Part shown: positions 43,359 through 51,541 of the stretch, in pieces
Position numbering within the stretch: position 1 is the stretch's first letter
Layout: the number at the start of each line of letters is the position of its first letter
Assembly (NCBI GenBank): GCA_964460845.1
Contig: CAYWRZ010000003.1
Coordinates: 1-64,000 of the forward strand
Direction: 5' to 3'
DNA: 64,000 nt
Origin: CAYWRZ01 sp964460845
GTDB lineage: Bacteria; Bacteroidota; Bacteroidia; Flavobacteriales_D; UBA2798
Notes under the pieces: model-generated
Databases searched by the model: none
What the model saw: the letters and a program-made list of their open reading frames with translations, nothing else
What the model was told of the DNA's origin: nothing
Translations under genes and position numbers: made by a program

Positions 43359-44489
43359 ATGAAATACCAGGTAAAGCCGGAGGCACTGCTCGTGCTGGAA
43401 GACGGCACCGTTTTCCGAGGCAAAGCAGCCGGTGTGAAAGGCACTACCACAGGCGAAATCGCTTTCAATACCGGGATGACCGGTTATCAGGAAATTTTCA
43501 CCGATCCTTCCTATCTCGGGCAAATTTTGGTCATGGCCAGCACCCATATCGGGAACTATGGCGTGCACCCCGAAGAAGTAGAGTCAGACGCGGTAAAAAT
43601 CGCCGGACTGGTCTGTAAGAAATTCTCTTCTACCTTCTCCCGCGCCGGTGCATCCATGTCGCTGCAACAGTATTTTGAACGCGACGGGCTAGTCGGTATT
43701 TGCGAGGTGGACACCCGCGCGCTGGTGCGCCATATCCGCCATAAAGGCGCCATGAACGCCATCATTTCTTCCGAAATCACCGATGTGGACGTGCTCAAAG
43801 CGCGTTTGAAAGAGGTACCCTCGATGGAAGGGCTGGAACTTTCTTCGCGCGTTTCGACAAAAGAAAGTTACACCGTAGGCGATCCTGCCTCGACGCTAAA
43901 AGTCGCGTTGCTCGATTTCGGCGTGAAGAAAAACATCATCCGCTGCCTGACCGAACGGGGCTGTCTTGTAAAAGTATTCCCCATGCAGGCTTCCCTTCAG
44001 GAAATAAAAGATTTTGAGCCCCAGGGCATATTGCTTTCTAACGGCCCCGGCGACCCCGGCGCTATGCCCGAAAGCATAGAAAAAGTAAAAGAAATTGTAG
44101 CGCTCGGTCTGCCCGTATTCGGCATCTGTCTCGGTCACCAGTTGCTGGGACTGAGCCAGGGCTTACGCACCCTCAAGATGCACAACGGACATCGCGGCAT
44201 CAACCATCCTGTCAAAAACCTGCTGACCGGCAACTGCGAGGTCACCTCACAAAACCACGGTTTCGTGGTCGATTTGGAGCAAGCCCGCAGCCGCCCCGAC
44301 ATAGAGGTAACCCATATTCACCTCAACGACCAAACGTTGGCTGGCATACGTCTGCTTGGACGCCCGGTATTCTCCGTGCAGTACCACCCCGAAGCTTCGC
44401 CCGGTCCGCACGACTCGCGTTACCTGTTTGATCAGTTTGTCGCAGAAATGACTCAAGTGACCCGTCTCGCCAAAGCCGGTACCCTTTAA
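43359..44489 (+). CDS. carA: Carbamoyl-phosphate synthase small subunit
   Basis: 376 aa from ATG 43359 (MKYQVKPEALLVLEDG). The class I glutamine amidotransferase triad is Cys257 in GICLGHQ, His343 and Glu345 in QYHPEASPGP. The N-terminal carA-specific domain has TGEIAFNTGMTGYQEI and the SSHIGNYG-like STHIGNYG. It supplies ammonia from glutamine to CarB for pyrimidine and arginine synthesis. No carB is in the window, so the two subunits are encoded apart. Its own promoter is 5 nt upstream of the ATG. Confidence 0.96.
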   Translation: MKYQVKPEALLVLEDGTVFRGKAAGVKGTTTGEIAFNTGMTGYQEIFTDPSYLGQILVMASTHIGNYGVHPEEVESDAVKIAGLVCKKFSSTFSRAGASMSLQQYFERDGLVGICEVDTRALVRHIRHKGAMNAIISSEITDVDVLKARLKEVPSMEGLELSSRVSTKESYTVGDPASTLKVALLDFGVKKNIIRCLTERGCLVKVFPMQASLQEIKDFEPQGILLSNGPGDPGAMPESIEKVKEIVALGLPVFGICLGHQLLGLSQGLRTLKMHNGHRGINHPVKNLLTGNCEVTSQNHGFVVDLEQARSRPDIEVTHIHLNDQTLAGIRLLGRPVFSVQYHPEASPGPHDSRYLFDQFVAEMTQVTRLAKAGTL

Positions 44490-44552
44490 AAATTATCGTC
44501 AGGAACGATTTTTCCGAACTACGAGATAATACTAAACCTGTAAGCCTTACTG

Positions 44553-45839
44553 ATGAGCACAATCGCACAAATAGAAGCCCGCCAGATTCTCGATTCACGC
44601 GGCAATCCTACAGTCGAAGTCGATGTAATCACCACCAACGGTGTATTAGGCCGTGCCGCCGTACCATCGGGCGCATCGACCGGTGCCCACGAAGCCGTAG
44701 AGCTGCGCGATGCCGACAGCGCGTATTACCTCGGTAAAGGGGTAACTAAAGCCGTGCAGAATGTGAATTCCTTTATCAGTCAGGAGTTACAGGGTGCTCC
44801 CATTTTTAACCAGGCGCTTATCGACCGGCTGCTTATCCAGCTCGACGGTTCCGAAAACAAAGCCAACCTCGGCGCCAACGCCATATTAGGCGTATCGCTG
44901 GCAGTGGCCAAAGCGGCCGCACAGGAGGCGGGGCTGCCCCTGTTCCGTTATATCGGCGGCGTCAACTCCAACACCCTGCCTATCCCTTTGATGAACATCC
45001 TCAATGGCGGCGCCCATGCCGACAACAAGATCGACATACAGGAGTTCATGATCATGCCTACCGGAGCCGACAGCTTCAGCGAAGCCCTGCGCATGGGTAC
45101 CGAAGTGTTTCACCACCTGAAAGCCGTACTCAAAAAACAAGGTCATTCGACCAACGTAGGCGACGAAGGCGGCTTTGCACCCAACCTCAACTCGAACGAA
45201 GAAGCCATAGAGGTCGTATTGAAAGCCATCGAAACGGCTGGCTACAAGCCGGGCGAAGATTTCTACATCGCATTGGATGCCGCCTCGACCGAGTTTTTCG
45301 ACGCTGCCAAAAAACGATATGTATTCGGCTCTACCGGACAAGAGCTTACTTCGGCCGAAATGGTAGGCTATTGGAACGAATGGGCGAAAAAATATCCCAT
45401 TGCTTCTATCGAAGACGGCATGGCCGAAGACGACTGGGAAGGCTGGAAACAGCTTACCGATACTATCGGACACGAGATTCAGCTCGTGGGCGACGATCTG
45501 TTTGTGACCAATACCCGCCGTTTGCAACAAGGTATTGCGCAAGGTGTGGCCAACTCCATTTTGGTAAAGGTAAACCAGATTGGCACGCTGACCGAAACCA
45601 TCGAAGCCGTAGAATTAGCCAAAAACTGGTCTTATACTTCGGTAATGAGTCACCGCTCGGGCGAAACCGAAGACACCACCATTGCCGATCTTGCCGTAGC
45701 CCTTTCGACCGGACAAATCAAAACCGGATCAGCTTCGCGCAGCGATCGGATCGCGAAATACAACCAGTTGCTTCGCATCGAAGAAGAACTGGGTGCGGCC
45801 GCCATTTATCCCGGCCGGGCCTTTCGTTTTGCGCGCTAA
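44553..45839 (+). CDS. eno: Enolase
   Basis: 428 aa. Opening motif I8EARQILDSRGNPTVE, GGAHADNKIDIQEFMIMP near 150-167, and the signature S364HRSGETEDTTIADLAVA, with the metal and substrate residues of the family in between. It interconverts 2-phosphoglycerate and phosphoenolpyruvate in glycolysis; in some bacteria it is also a degradosome component. It follows carA after 63 bp with no obvious promoter, so some readthrough is possible. A terminator-like hairpin follows. Confidence 0.97.
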   Translation: MSTIAQIEARQILDSRGNPTVEVDVITTNGVLGRAAVPSGASTGAHEAVELRDADSAYYLGKGVTKAVQNVNSFISQELQGAPIFNQALIDRLLIQLDGSENKANLGANAILGVSLAVAKAAAQEAGLPLFRYIGGVNSNTLPIPLMNILNGGAHADNKIDIQEFMIMPTGADSFSEALRMGTEVFHHLKAVLKKQGHSTNVGDEGGFAPNLNSNEEAIEVVLKAIETAGYKPGEDFYIALDAASTEFFDAAKKRYVFGSTGQELTSAEMVGYWNEWAKKYPIASIEDGMAEDDWEGWKQLTDTIGHEIQLVGDDLFVTNTRRLQQGIAQGVANSILVKVNQIGTLTETIEAVELAKNWSYTSVMSHRSGETEDTTIADLAVALSTGQIKTGSASRSDRIAKYNQLLRIEEELGAAAIYPGRAFRFAR

Positions 45840-45871
45840 ATCGCCTTTCTTAGCTCCTCCTTAGCGATTTT
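45838..45871 (+). terminator. Probable terminator of eno
   Basis: AAATCGC (45838-45844) pairs with GCGATTT (45864-45870), followed by a short T run. The arms are separated by 19 nt and the first one overlaps the eno stop codon, so it is a weaker example than the other terminators. Confidence 0.45.
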
Positions 45872-45887
45872 GTAAACACGTTCGGAT

Positions 45888-45912
45888 TACGAATACTGTA
45901 TTATTATTCGTA
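45888..45912. promoter_or_regulatory. Perfect 8-bp inverted repeat over the sulfur-operon promoter
   Basis: TACGAATA (45888-45895), 9-nt spacer, TATTCGTA (45905-45912). The right arm overlaps the -7 box at 45911-45918. A protein bound here would occlude the promoter of the downstream persulfide-handling genes. Confidence 0.45.
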
Positions 45913-45918
45913 CCTTTG
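45911..45918 (+). promoter_or_regulatory. -7 box TACCTTTG for the TSUP operon
   Basis: Exact TAnnTTTG match about 152 bp upstream of the TSUP gene. The transcript would have a long leader that contains a short open frame (45936-46073). Confidence 0.6.
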
Positions 45919-45935
45919 TACTATCATTTATTGAT

Positions 45936-46073
45936 ATGCCGCTTCACGGAACAACGGGTTCCCCTTTTTCATCTCGGGCGGCGATGCTTCATGTCATCGC
46001 TTCTTTAAGGTGTGTGATTTTTCTCCCTCGTGCCGGCAATCAAAAATACCTTTTAAATTCCCTACTACGATGA
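45936..46073 (+). CDS. Possible 45-aa leader ORF upstream of the TSUP gene
   Basis: ATG at 45936 opens 45 codons to a TGA at 46071-46073 that overlaps both candidate TSUP starts (ATGATG), an arrangement used for translational coupling. The product (beginning MPLHGTTGSPFSSRAAM) is not recognised. An open frame of this length can occur by chance, so this is a weak call kept only because of the stop/start overlap and its position just downstream of the promoter. Confidence 0.2.
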   Translation: MPLHGTTGSPFSSRAAMLHVIASLRCVIFLPRAGNQKYLLNSLLR

Positions 46074-46873
46074 TGGAATTAACCGGATACGGCTGTGCCA
46101 TCCTCGTTGGCTTATCGTTGGGATTATTGGGTGGAGGCGGATCCATATTGGCCGTACCTATCTTCTATTATATTTTCAGGCTTCCTGCCGCCGAAGCCAC
46201 CACCTACTCACTTTTTACCGTAGGCGCTTCGAGCGTAGCGGGAACTTTACGCTACCTTGAGCAAAAGCTGGTTTGTTTTCCGGCACTTATTGTGTTCGGC
46301 ATCCCCTCGGTCATTACCGGTTACCTGACCCGGCGGTATTTTGTGCATTCGCTGCCCGAAAGCATGCCGCTTTGGGGAGATATCACGCTCGATAAAGACT
46401 TTTTTATCATGGTATTATTTGCCCTGCTGATGCTAATTGCCGGCCGTGCTATGATCAAATCACGCGACTTTATCGAGGCAGAAGAAATTCCGCTGAATCG
46501 GGTCAATATTCCCTTTACCCTATTGGCAGGCATCGTTACCGGCTGGCTCACCAGCATTGTCGGTGCAGGCGGAGGATTTCTCATTATACCCGTGCTTGTC
46601 AGGCTGTTCAGATTGCCCGTAAAAAGAGCCATTGGCACTTCACTGGCATTGATAGTACTGAATTCTTTGATCGGTTTCAGCGGCGATGTAAGTGCCGACC
46701 GTTATATCGACTGGCTCTTTCTCATGAAATTTACCGGGTTGTCGCTCATCGGTATTTTCCTTGGCGTATATCTTTCCCATCACGTATCGGGCGATAAGCT
46801 CAAACCGGCTTTCGGCTGGTTCGTATTGGGAATGTCGGCGCTCATTTTATTGAAAGAAACTTTGCTTTCCTGA
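46070..46873 (+). CDS. TSUP/TauE-SafE family exporter (sulfite/thiosulfate-type)
   Basis: 267 aa from ATG 46070 (MMELTGYGCAILVGLSLGLLGGGGSILAVPIFYYI); the ATG at 46073 is equally possible. About eight membrane helices with the two Gly-rich family signatures: GLLGGGGSI near 19-27 and SIVGAGGGFLIIPVLV near 160-175. Members export organic or inorganic sulfur anions. Together with the dioxygenase-rhodanese protein downstream it matches the gene content of the Staphylococcus cst sulfide-resistance system, where the TauE protein is thought to export the sulfite or thiosulfate produced. Confidence 0.88.
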   Translation: MMELTGYGCAILVGLSLGLLGGGGSILAVPIFYYIFRLPAAEATTYSLFTVGASSVAGTLRYLEQKLVCFPALIVFGIPSVITGYLTRRYFVHSLPESMPLWGDITLDKDFFIMVLFALLMLIAGRAMIKSRDFIEAEEIPLNRVNIPFTLLAGIVTGWLTSIVGAGGGFLIIPVLVRLFRLPVKRAIGTSLALIVLNSLIGFSGDVSADRYIDWLFLMKFTGLSLIGIFLGVYLSHHVSGDKLKPAFGWFVLGMSALILLKETLLS

Positions 46874-46899
46874 ATGCGTAATTAAAAACTTTACATACC

Positions 46900-47334
46900 A
46901 TGTTTAAAAAAGGCTCCAAACTTTACAGCATCTTTAAGTATAAATGTCCGCATTGCCACGAAGGCGATTTTTTTGAATCGCGCAACCCGTATAACCTGAA
47001 AAAAGCAGGAGAGATCCCGCCTACCTGTAAAGTTTGCGGGCGCAACCTCAGAATGGAACCCGGTTTCTATTTCGGAGCCATGTACGTCGCTTACGGACTG
47101 GCTGTGGCTACCTGCGTCAGCGTATTTGTAGCGACTTATGTCTTGTACCCTGAAGCTTCTATCGGCCTGTATATCGGTCTGATTACGGCCGCGTTAGTGC
47201 TGATCGGCCCCTTGCTTTACGCGCTCTCAAAAATTATTTGGATCAATTTTTTTGTGGGGTACAAAGGCATCGAACCGGAGAAAAAAGACGATACCGATTC
47301 TTCGCTCGAAAAAAATTCAGTAACTTCAATTTAA
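46900..47334 (+). CDS. DUF983 membrane protein with zinc-ribbon-like motif
   Basis: 144 aa. An N-terminal CPHC...CKVC pair (residues 15-42) resembles a zinc ribbon on the cytoplasmic side, followed by two membrane helices (about 60-80 and 90-110). DUF983 proteins are widespread in Bacteroidota and alphaproteobacteria, often close to cytochrome oxidase genes; function unknown. It is 26 bp downstream of the TSUP gene and 45 bp upstream of the dioxygenase, so it is part of the operon. Confidence 0.8.
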   Translation: MFKKGSKLYSIFKYKCPHCHEGDFFESRNPYNLKKAGEIPPTCKVCGRNLRMEPGFYFGAMYVAYGLAVATCVSVFVATYVLYPEASIGLYIGLITAALVLIGPLLYALSKIIWINFFVGYKGIEPEKKDDTDSSLEKNSVTSI

Positions 47335-47379
47335 TGTCAGGCTACGGTAATTGTGTCCTGTGAAAAAACCGCTTGCTCC

Positions 47380-48780
47380 ATGAAAATCGAACAATTATAT
47401 ACCGGCTGTCTTGCCGAAGCGGCTTATTACATTGAATCAGACGGCGAAGTGGCCATTATTGATCCGCTGCGCGAAACGGAGCCTTACCTCCGCAAAGCGA
47501 AAGCGAACGGTGCCACGATAAAATACATTCTCGAAACCCATTTTCATGCCGACTTCGTATCGGGTCACCTCGATTTGGCGAAAGAATCGGGGGCTGCTAT
47601 TGTGTATGGCTCTAAGGCTTCCCCTTCGTTCGATTGCCACCTGGCCGAAGACGGAGAAGTGCTCAAGCTGGGTAAAGTTACGCTTACTGTACTGCACACA
47701 CCGGGGCATACGCCCGAATCGGTAACCTATTTACTGAAAGACGAAAACGGAAATAATCACGCGATTTTCACCGGCGACACGCTGTTTATCGGCGACGTGG
47801 GAAGACCCGATTTGGCGGTGAAATCAGACCTGACTCAGGAAGATTTGGCCGGTATGCTCTATGATTCGCTACGCGAAAAAATAATGCCGCTCGAAGACGA
47901 AGTGCTTGTGTATCCTGCACACGGTGCCGGTTCGGCCTGTGGGAAAAACATCAGCAAAGAAACATTTTCTACGCTGGGCGAGCAGAAAAAAAGCAATTAC
48001 GCCCTACAGAATCTCAGCCGCGAAGCATTTATCCGCGAGCTGACCAGCGACATTTTACCTGCGCCTCAATATTTCGCCAAAAACGCCAGCCTTAATCAGA
48101 AAGGCTACGAGAGTTTTGAAGTCGTATTACAACGCGGAAATCAGCCGCTTACGCTGGAAGATTTTATCCGTTTCCGCAACGAAGGCGCTTTGGTGCTGGA
48201 TGTGCGCAAAAAAGAAGAATTTGCCGAAGGACATATTCCCGCTTCGGTATTTATCGGTATCGACGGGCAATTTGCCGTGTGGGTAGGCGCGCTGATCGCC
48301 GATTTGAAACAGCCTGTGATTCTTATTACACCTCCTGGTCGCGAAGAAGAAACGGTAATGCGCCTTTCGAGAGTGGGCTACGACAACTGTCTCGGATTTC
48401 TTTCGGGCGGCATCGACACCTGGAAAAATGCGGGCAAGCCCCTGGAAAAAATCACACAGATAAGCGCCGAAGCGCTGCGTGAAAAAATCGGTAATCAGGA
48501 ATCGCTACATATCCTCGACGTGCGGAAACCCGGTGAATATCAATCCGGACACGTAGAAGGTGCCACCAGCTTTCCACTCGACTTTTTCCTTTCCGATCTG
48601 TCACAGCTTAACCCTACGCAGCCTTATTACGTCCATTGCAAAAGCGGATACCGCTCAATGATCGCCGTTTCGCTGATGAAAGCAAGAGGATTCGATACCT
48701 TAACCGATGTGATCGGGGGTTACGATGCATTGGAAAAAACCGGCGTACCGCTACTTGAAAAAGCCTGTAGCAAAAGCTGA
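47380..48780 (+). CDS. CstB-like persulfide dioxygenase - double rhodanese fusion
   Basis: 466 aa from ATG 47380 (MKIEQLYTGCLAEAAYYI); a GTG nine codons upstream is less likely. Residues 1-235 are a metallo-beta-lactamase-fold persulfide dioxygenase with the iron ligands His54, His56, His110 and Asp133 (THFHADFVSGH, HTPGH, GDTLFIGDVGR). The first rhodanese domain (about 258-352) lacks the catalytic Cys (TPPGREE at its loop) and the second (about 362-460) has it at Cys420 in HCKSGYRS. This order, including the dead first rhodanese, is that of S. aureus CstB, which oxidises thiol persulfides to sulfite and makes thiosulfate. Cytoplasmic. Confidence 0.9.
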   Translation: MKIEQLYTGCLAEAAYYIESDGEVAIIDPLRETEPYLRKAKANGATIKYILETHFHADFVSGHLDLAKESGAAIVYGSKASPSFDCHLAEDGEVLKLGKVTLTVLHTPGHTPESVTYLLKDENGNNHAIFTGDTLFIGDVGRPDLAVKSDLTQEDLAGMLYDSLREKIMPLEDEVLVYPAHGAGSACGKNISKETFSTLGEQKKSNYALQNLSREAFIRELTSDILPAPQYFAKNASLNQKGYESFEVVLQRGNQPLTLEDFIRFRNEGALVLDVRKKEEFAEGHIPASVFIGIDGQFAVWVGALIADLKQPVILITPPGREEETVMRLSRVGYDNCLGFLSGGIDTWKNAGKPLEKITQISAEALREKIGNQESLHILDVRKPGEYQSGHVEGATSFPLDFFLSDLSQLNPTQPYYVHCKSGYRSMIAVSLMKARGFDTLTDVIGGYDALEKTGVPLLEKACSKS

Positions 48781-48794
48781 ACGCTGAGCACTAT

Positions 48795-50168
48795 TTATCC
48801 TGCGAAAAGCGAGCGGAATACCTCTTCTATTTTACCGGTTTGCACAAGCTCTATGCCGTATTGGCGTTGCGAAAGTCCTTTGTTGTAGCGCGACACGATA
48901 ATCTTTTCGTAACCGAGCTTCTCTGCTTCGGAAATGCGTTGCTCAATACGATTTACCGGGCGTATTTCGCCCGAGAGCCCGACCTCGGCCGAAAAGCAAA
49001 CGTGCGGATTGACCGGCATATCTACGTTGGAAGAAAGCACCGCACAAACCACCGCAAGATCGATAGCCGGGTCGTCCACGCGAATACCTCCTGCGATATT
49101 CAGGAACACGTCTTTCGCACCGAGCTTAAAGCCGCAACGTTTTTCGAGTACGGCCAGCAGCATATTGAGCCGCCGTGTATCAAAACCTGTGGAAGAGCGC
49201 TGAGGCGTACCGTAGGCCGCCGTACTAACCAGCGCCTGCACTTCGATAAGCAGAGGACGCATTCCTTCGAGTGTAGCGGCAATCGCTATTCCGCTTAGAT
49301 TTTCCTCGTTGCGGTTAATAAGAATCTCGGAAGGATTTTCTACCTCACGTAAACCCGAGCCCTGCATTTCATAAATCCCCAACTCGTTGGTAGAGCCAAA
49401 ACGGTTTTTGACCGAGCGCAGCAGGCGATATACGTGGTTGCGATCGCCTTCGAACTGCAGCACTGCATCGACCATGTGCTCAAGTACTTTAGGGCCGGCA
49501 ATGCTGCCGTCTTTCGTGATATGCCCAATGAGGAATACGGGGGTCGAAGTTTCTTTGGCAAAACGCATCAGCTCGGCTGTACATTCTCGAATTTGCGAAA
49601 TGCTTCCGGGCGAAGATTCGATGTGCGCCGTGTGTAGGGTTTGTATGGAATCGATGATGAGTACATCGGGTTGTATTTCCTGTACGTGCTGAAAAATATG
49701 CTGTGTCTGGGTTTCGGTCAGGATAAAGCAATCGGGGTTGCTGAAGCCGGTACGTTCGCCGCGCATCCGAATTTGTTTTTCGCTTTCTTCGCCCGATACG
49801 TACATCACTTTTAACCCTTTTTGCCGCACAGCGATTTGCAGCATGAGTGTCGATTTACCTATGCCGGGTTCGCCGCCAACCAGAATGATGGAGCCAGGCA
49901 CGAGTCCACCGCCCAGTACGCGGTTCAGCTCGCGGTCGGCCAGCAGCATACGGTCTTCTTCCTGCAGGCGAATGTCGGTAATGCGTTTGGGGGAAGAGGT
50001 TCTGCGGGAATTTCCGGGGGTAAATACACCAGAACCCGTTTCTTTTTCCTTTCGAACAATTTCTTCGACAAAGGTATTCCAGGAACCGCAGGAAGGGCAT
50101 TTCCCCAGCCATTTGGACGATTCGTAGCCGCAGCTTTGGCAGAAATAGGAGGATTTTACTTTGGCCAT
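48795..50168 (-). CDS. radA: DNA repair protein RadA (Sms)
   Basis: 457 aa. Zinc finger C10-x2-C13...C24-x2-C27, Walker A G98GEPGIGKST107, the KNRFGSTNE motif near 253-261, and a C-terminal Lon-like domain (from about 310, IEVQALVST...). RadA is a RecA-related helicase that processes recombination intermediates. dinD lies immediately upstream on the same strand (76 bp), and a near-consensus TACCTTCG (50178-50185) sits 9 bp before the radA ATG, so radA probably has its own promoter in addition to readthrough. Confidence 0.95.
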   Translation of the reverse strand: MAKVKSSYFCQSCGYESSKWLGKCPSCGSWNTFVEEIVRKEKETGSGVFTPGNSRRTSSPKRITDIRLQEEDRMLLADRELNRVLGGGLVPGSIILVGGEPGIGKSTLMLQIAVRQKGLKVMYVSGEESEKQIRMRGERTGFSNPDCFILTETQTQHIFQHVQEIQPDVLIIDSIQTLHTAHIESSPGSISQIRECTAELMRFAKETSTPVFLIGHITKDGSIAGPKVLEHMVDAVLQFEGDRNHVYRLLRSVKNRFGSTNELGIYEMQGSGLREVENPSEILINRNEENLSGIAIAATLEGMRPLLIEVQALVSTAAYGTPQRSSTGFDTRRLNMLLAVLEKRCGFKLGAKDVFLNIAGGIRVDDPAIDLAVVCAVLSSNVDMPVNPHVCFSAEVGLSGEIRPVNRIEQRISEAEKLGYEKIIVSRYNKGLSQRQYGIELVQTGKIEEVFRSLFAG

Positions 50169-50245
50169 AATTCAGTCCGAAGGTAGAAGATTCGGATGGG
50201 GATAAAAAATGGAAATTCGTTTTTTAAGGTGTCTGTGGGTAAGAT

Positions 50246-51109
50246 TTATTTTGTGGTTTTTTTCTTTTTCTGCGGCAGTTTTTTCGATTCCTTTTTCTTT
50301 TCAATCTTCTTAATACTGTCGGCTACAGGCAGGTGTTCGGGCATTGTTCCACCCAGCTCTTTGATAGTTTTTCGTACTTTTTTACCTACTTCAAAATGGG
50401 TTTGATTAGCGTTCTCCTTACCTTTTATCTTCTCGCGTTTCAGCTTTTCTTCGGTTTGGGTGGTGCGAAACAAGTTAGCTGCCAATTCGGTGCTGCTCAT
50501 GTGATCCAATACATGCTGACTTTTCTTTAACCCTTTCTTTTTGTGCAGCCCTTTGGCATCTAAACCGCCATATAAGCCCATGTAACCGTGATTCTGAAAA
50601 ATAGCATAATCTATCGGTTCTATCACACCGGCATTTCTCGCCGCCGCAGCCAACTGACGGTTGTGTTCAGACATCTCTTTTCGCAGGAACAGGCGTTTCT
50701 CTTCTTCCGATTTCAGTTGCTGATACTGCTGCATTTGCTGTATCTCCTGCAAGCGGGTTTGGACGGCAAAATAGGTTTGCCCCAGCGCTACAATTTCTTT
50801 AGCGGGATCTGCATTCTGCACAATCAGGTAACAGGCATAACGGGAAAGTTTAATGCTATCGACCTCTCTTTTAGAGCCTGAGCCTAACTGAACCATTTCG
50901 AGGATCTCCTCGAAATGGTCGGAGACTGCCTGTCCACTATTTTCGCAGGCTTCTTTTGCCCTTTCGACCACCGGCATAAAATGCCGATACTCCGAGTATT
51001 CCATTACCCGGCTCAATTCTCTGGAGCTCCAAAATTCGTTGCCCTCGGCATCTTTACGTTTTAGCCGTTCAAAAACAGGATTGTTCTTTTTTGATGCTTC
51101 TTTTTTCAT
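50246..51109 (-). CDS. dinD: DNA-damage-inducible protein D
   Basis: 287 aa, close to the ~275 aa of E. coli DinD. Highly similar to it: E-Y-S-EYRHFMPVVERAKEACENSGQ near 37-59, SDHFEEILEMVQLGSGSKREVDSIKLSRYACYLIVQNADPAKEIVALGQTYFAVQTR-type core (shown in parts: SRYACYLIVQNADPAK, GQTYFAVQTRLQE), and NHGYMGLYGGL plus MSSTELAANLFRTTQTEEKL at the end. E. coli DinD is SOS-induced and inhibits RecA strand exchange. It carries a perfect palindrome at 50892-50919 that encodes the conserved HFEEILEM stretch. Promoter at 51169-51176. The Lys-rich tail is poorly conserved. Its AT-richer surroundings suggest horizontal acquisition. Confidence 0.93.
   Translation of the reverse strand: MKKEASKKNNPVFERLKRKDAEGNEFWSSRELSRVMEYSEYRHFMPVVERAKEACENSGQAVSDHFEEILEMVQLGSGSKREVDSIKLSRYACYLIVQNADPAKEIVALGQTYFAVQTRLQEIQQMQQYQQLKSEEEKRLFLRKEMSEHNRQLAAAARNAGVIEPIDYAIFQNHGYMGLYGGLDAKGLHKKKGLKKSQHVLDHMSSTELAANLFRTTQTEEKLKREKIKGKENANQTHFEVGKKVRKTIKELGGTMPEHLPVADSIKKIEKKKESKKLPQKKKKTTK
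50892..50919. repeat. Palindrome inside dinD, 13-bp arms
   Basis: ACCATTTCGAGGA (50892-50904), 2-nt centre, TCCTCGAAATGGT (50907-50919). On the coding strand it encodes D-H-F-E-E-I-L-E-M-V. A second copy with two compensatory changes lies at 51542-51575. Confidence 0.9.
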
Positions 51110-51133
51110 GATCCTTATTTTACTTCAGACGCT

Positions 51134-51154
51134 TTACACGTATCGGTTACACGT
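51134..51154. promoter_or_regulatory. Direct repeat TTACACGT x2 in the dinD leader: candidate operator
   Basis: Two copies of TTACACGT, 13 bp apart start to start (51134-51141 and 51147-51154), just downstream of the predicted dinD transcription start. The second copy is part of the palindrome ACACGTGT. Position suits a repressor that controls dinD, but no Bacteroidota SOS box is established enough to call it one. Confidence 0.35.
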
Positions 51155-51168
51155 GTTTTCAACTCCTT

Positions 51169-51176
51169 CAAAATTA
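51169..51176 (-). promoter_or_regulatory. -7 box TAATTTTG for dinD
   Basis: Exact TAnnTTTG match on the minus strand, 59 bp upstream of the dinD ATG. Confidence 0.6.
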
Positions 51177-51541
51177 GAGGTTTTAAGCTGCTTTAGAATG
51201 TTCAAAGCCGAAAAAATAGGTTTCTGCGAATTGGAAAAACGAATGGAATATATAGGGCTTTTTTTAGGCATTTCCCGGAAAAGAAAAATAAGAAGCACCT
51301 AAAGAGAGGAAAGCACTGAAATAGAGCGTAAAGGGAAAGCGATGCTTTGGAATAAAAACTACAAATCCGCTTTGTACGAACATTCATTTTGCGGACTTTC
51401 AGGTGTTTGGTACGATACAGAATACCGTGTAATAAATACTTGATCTATTTTTACCGGCGATAAATAATTCGTTATAGGGTTTAACGCCCTTTTTTCAACA
51501 TTGGCAATGCTTTCCGCTTGTTTTCAGCATCAAAATTTACG

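Noticed and set aside
45371..45853. 160-codon open frame inside eno in another frame
   Set aside because: Highly basic, low-complexity product; shadow of the eno coding sequence.
51202..51387. 61-codon frame in the dinD-rfaE2 intergenic region
   Set aside because: Phe/Leu/Cys-rich product from AT-rich DNA, no promoter or start context; likely chance.
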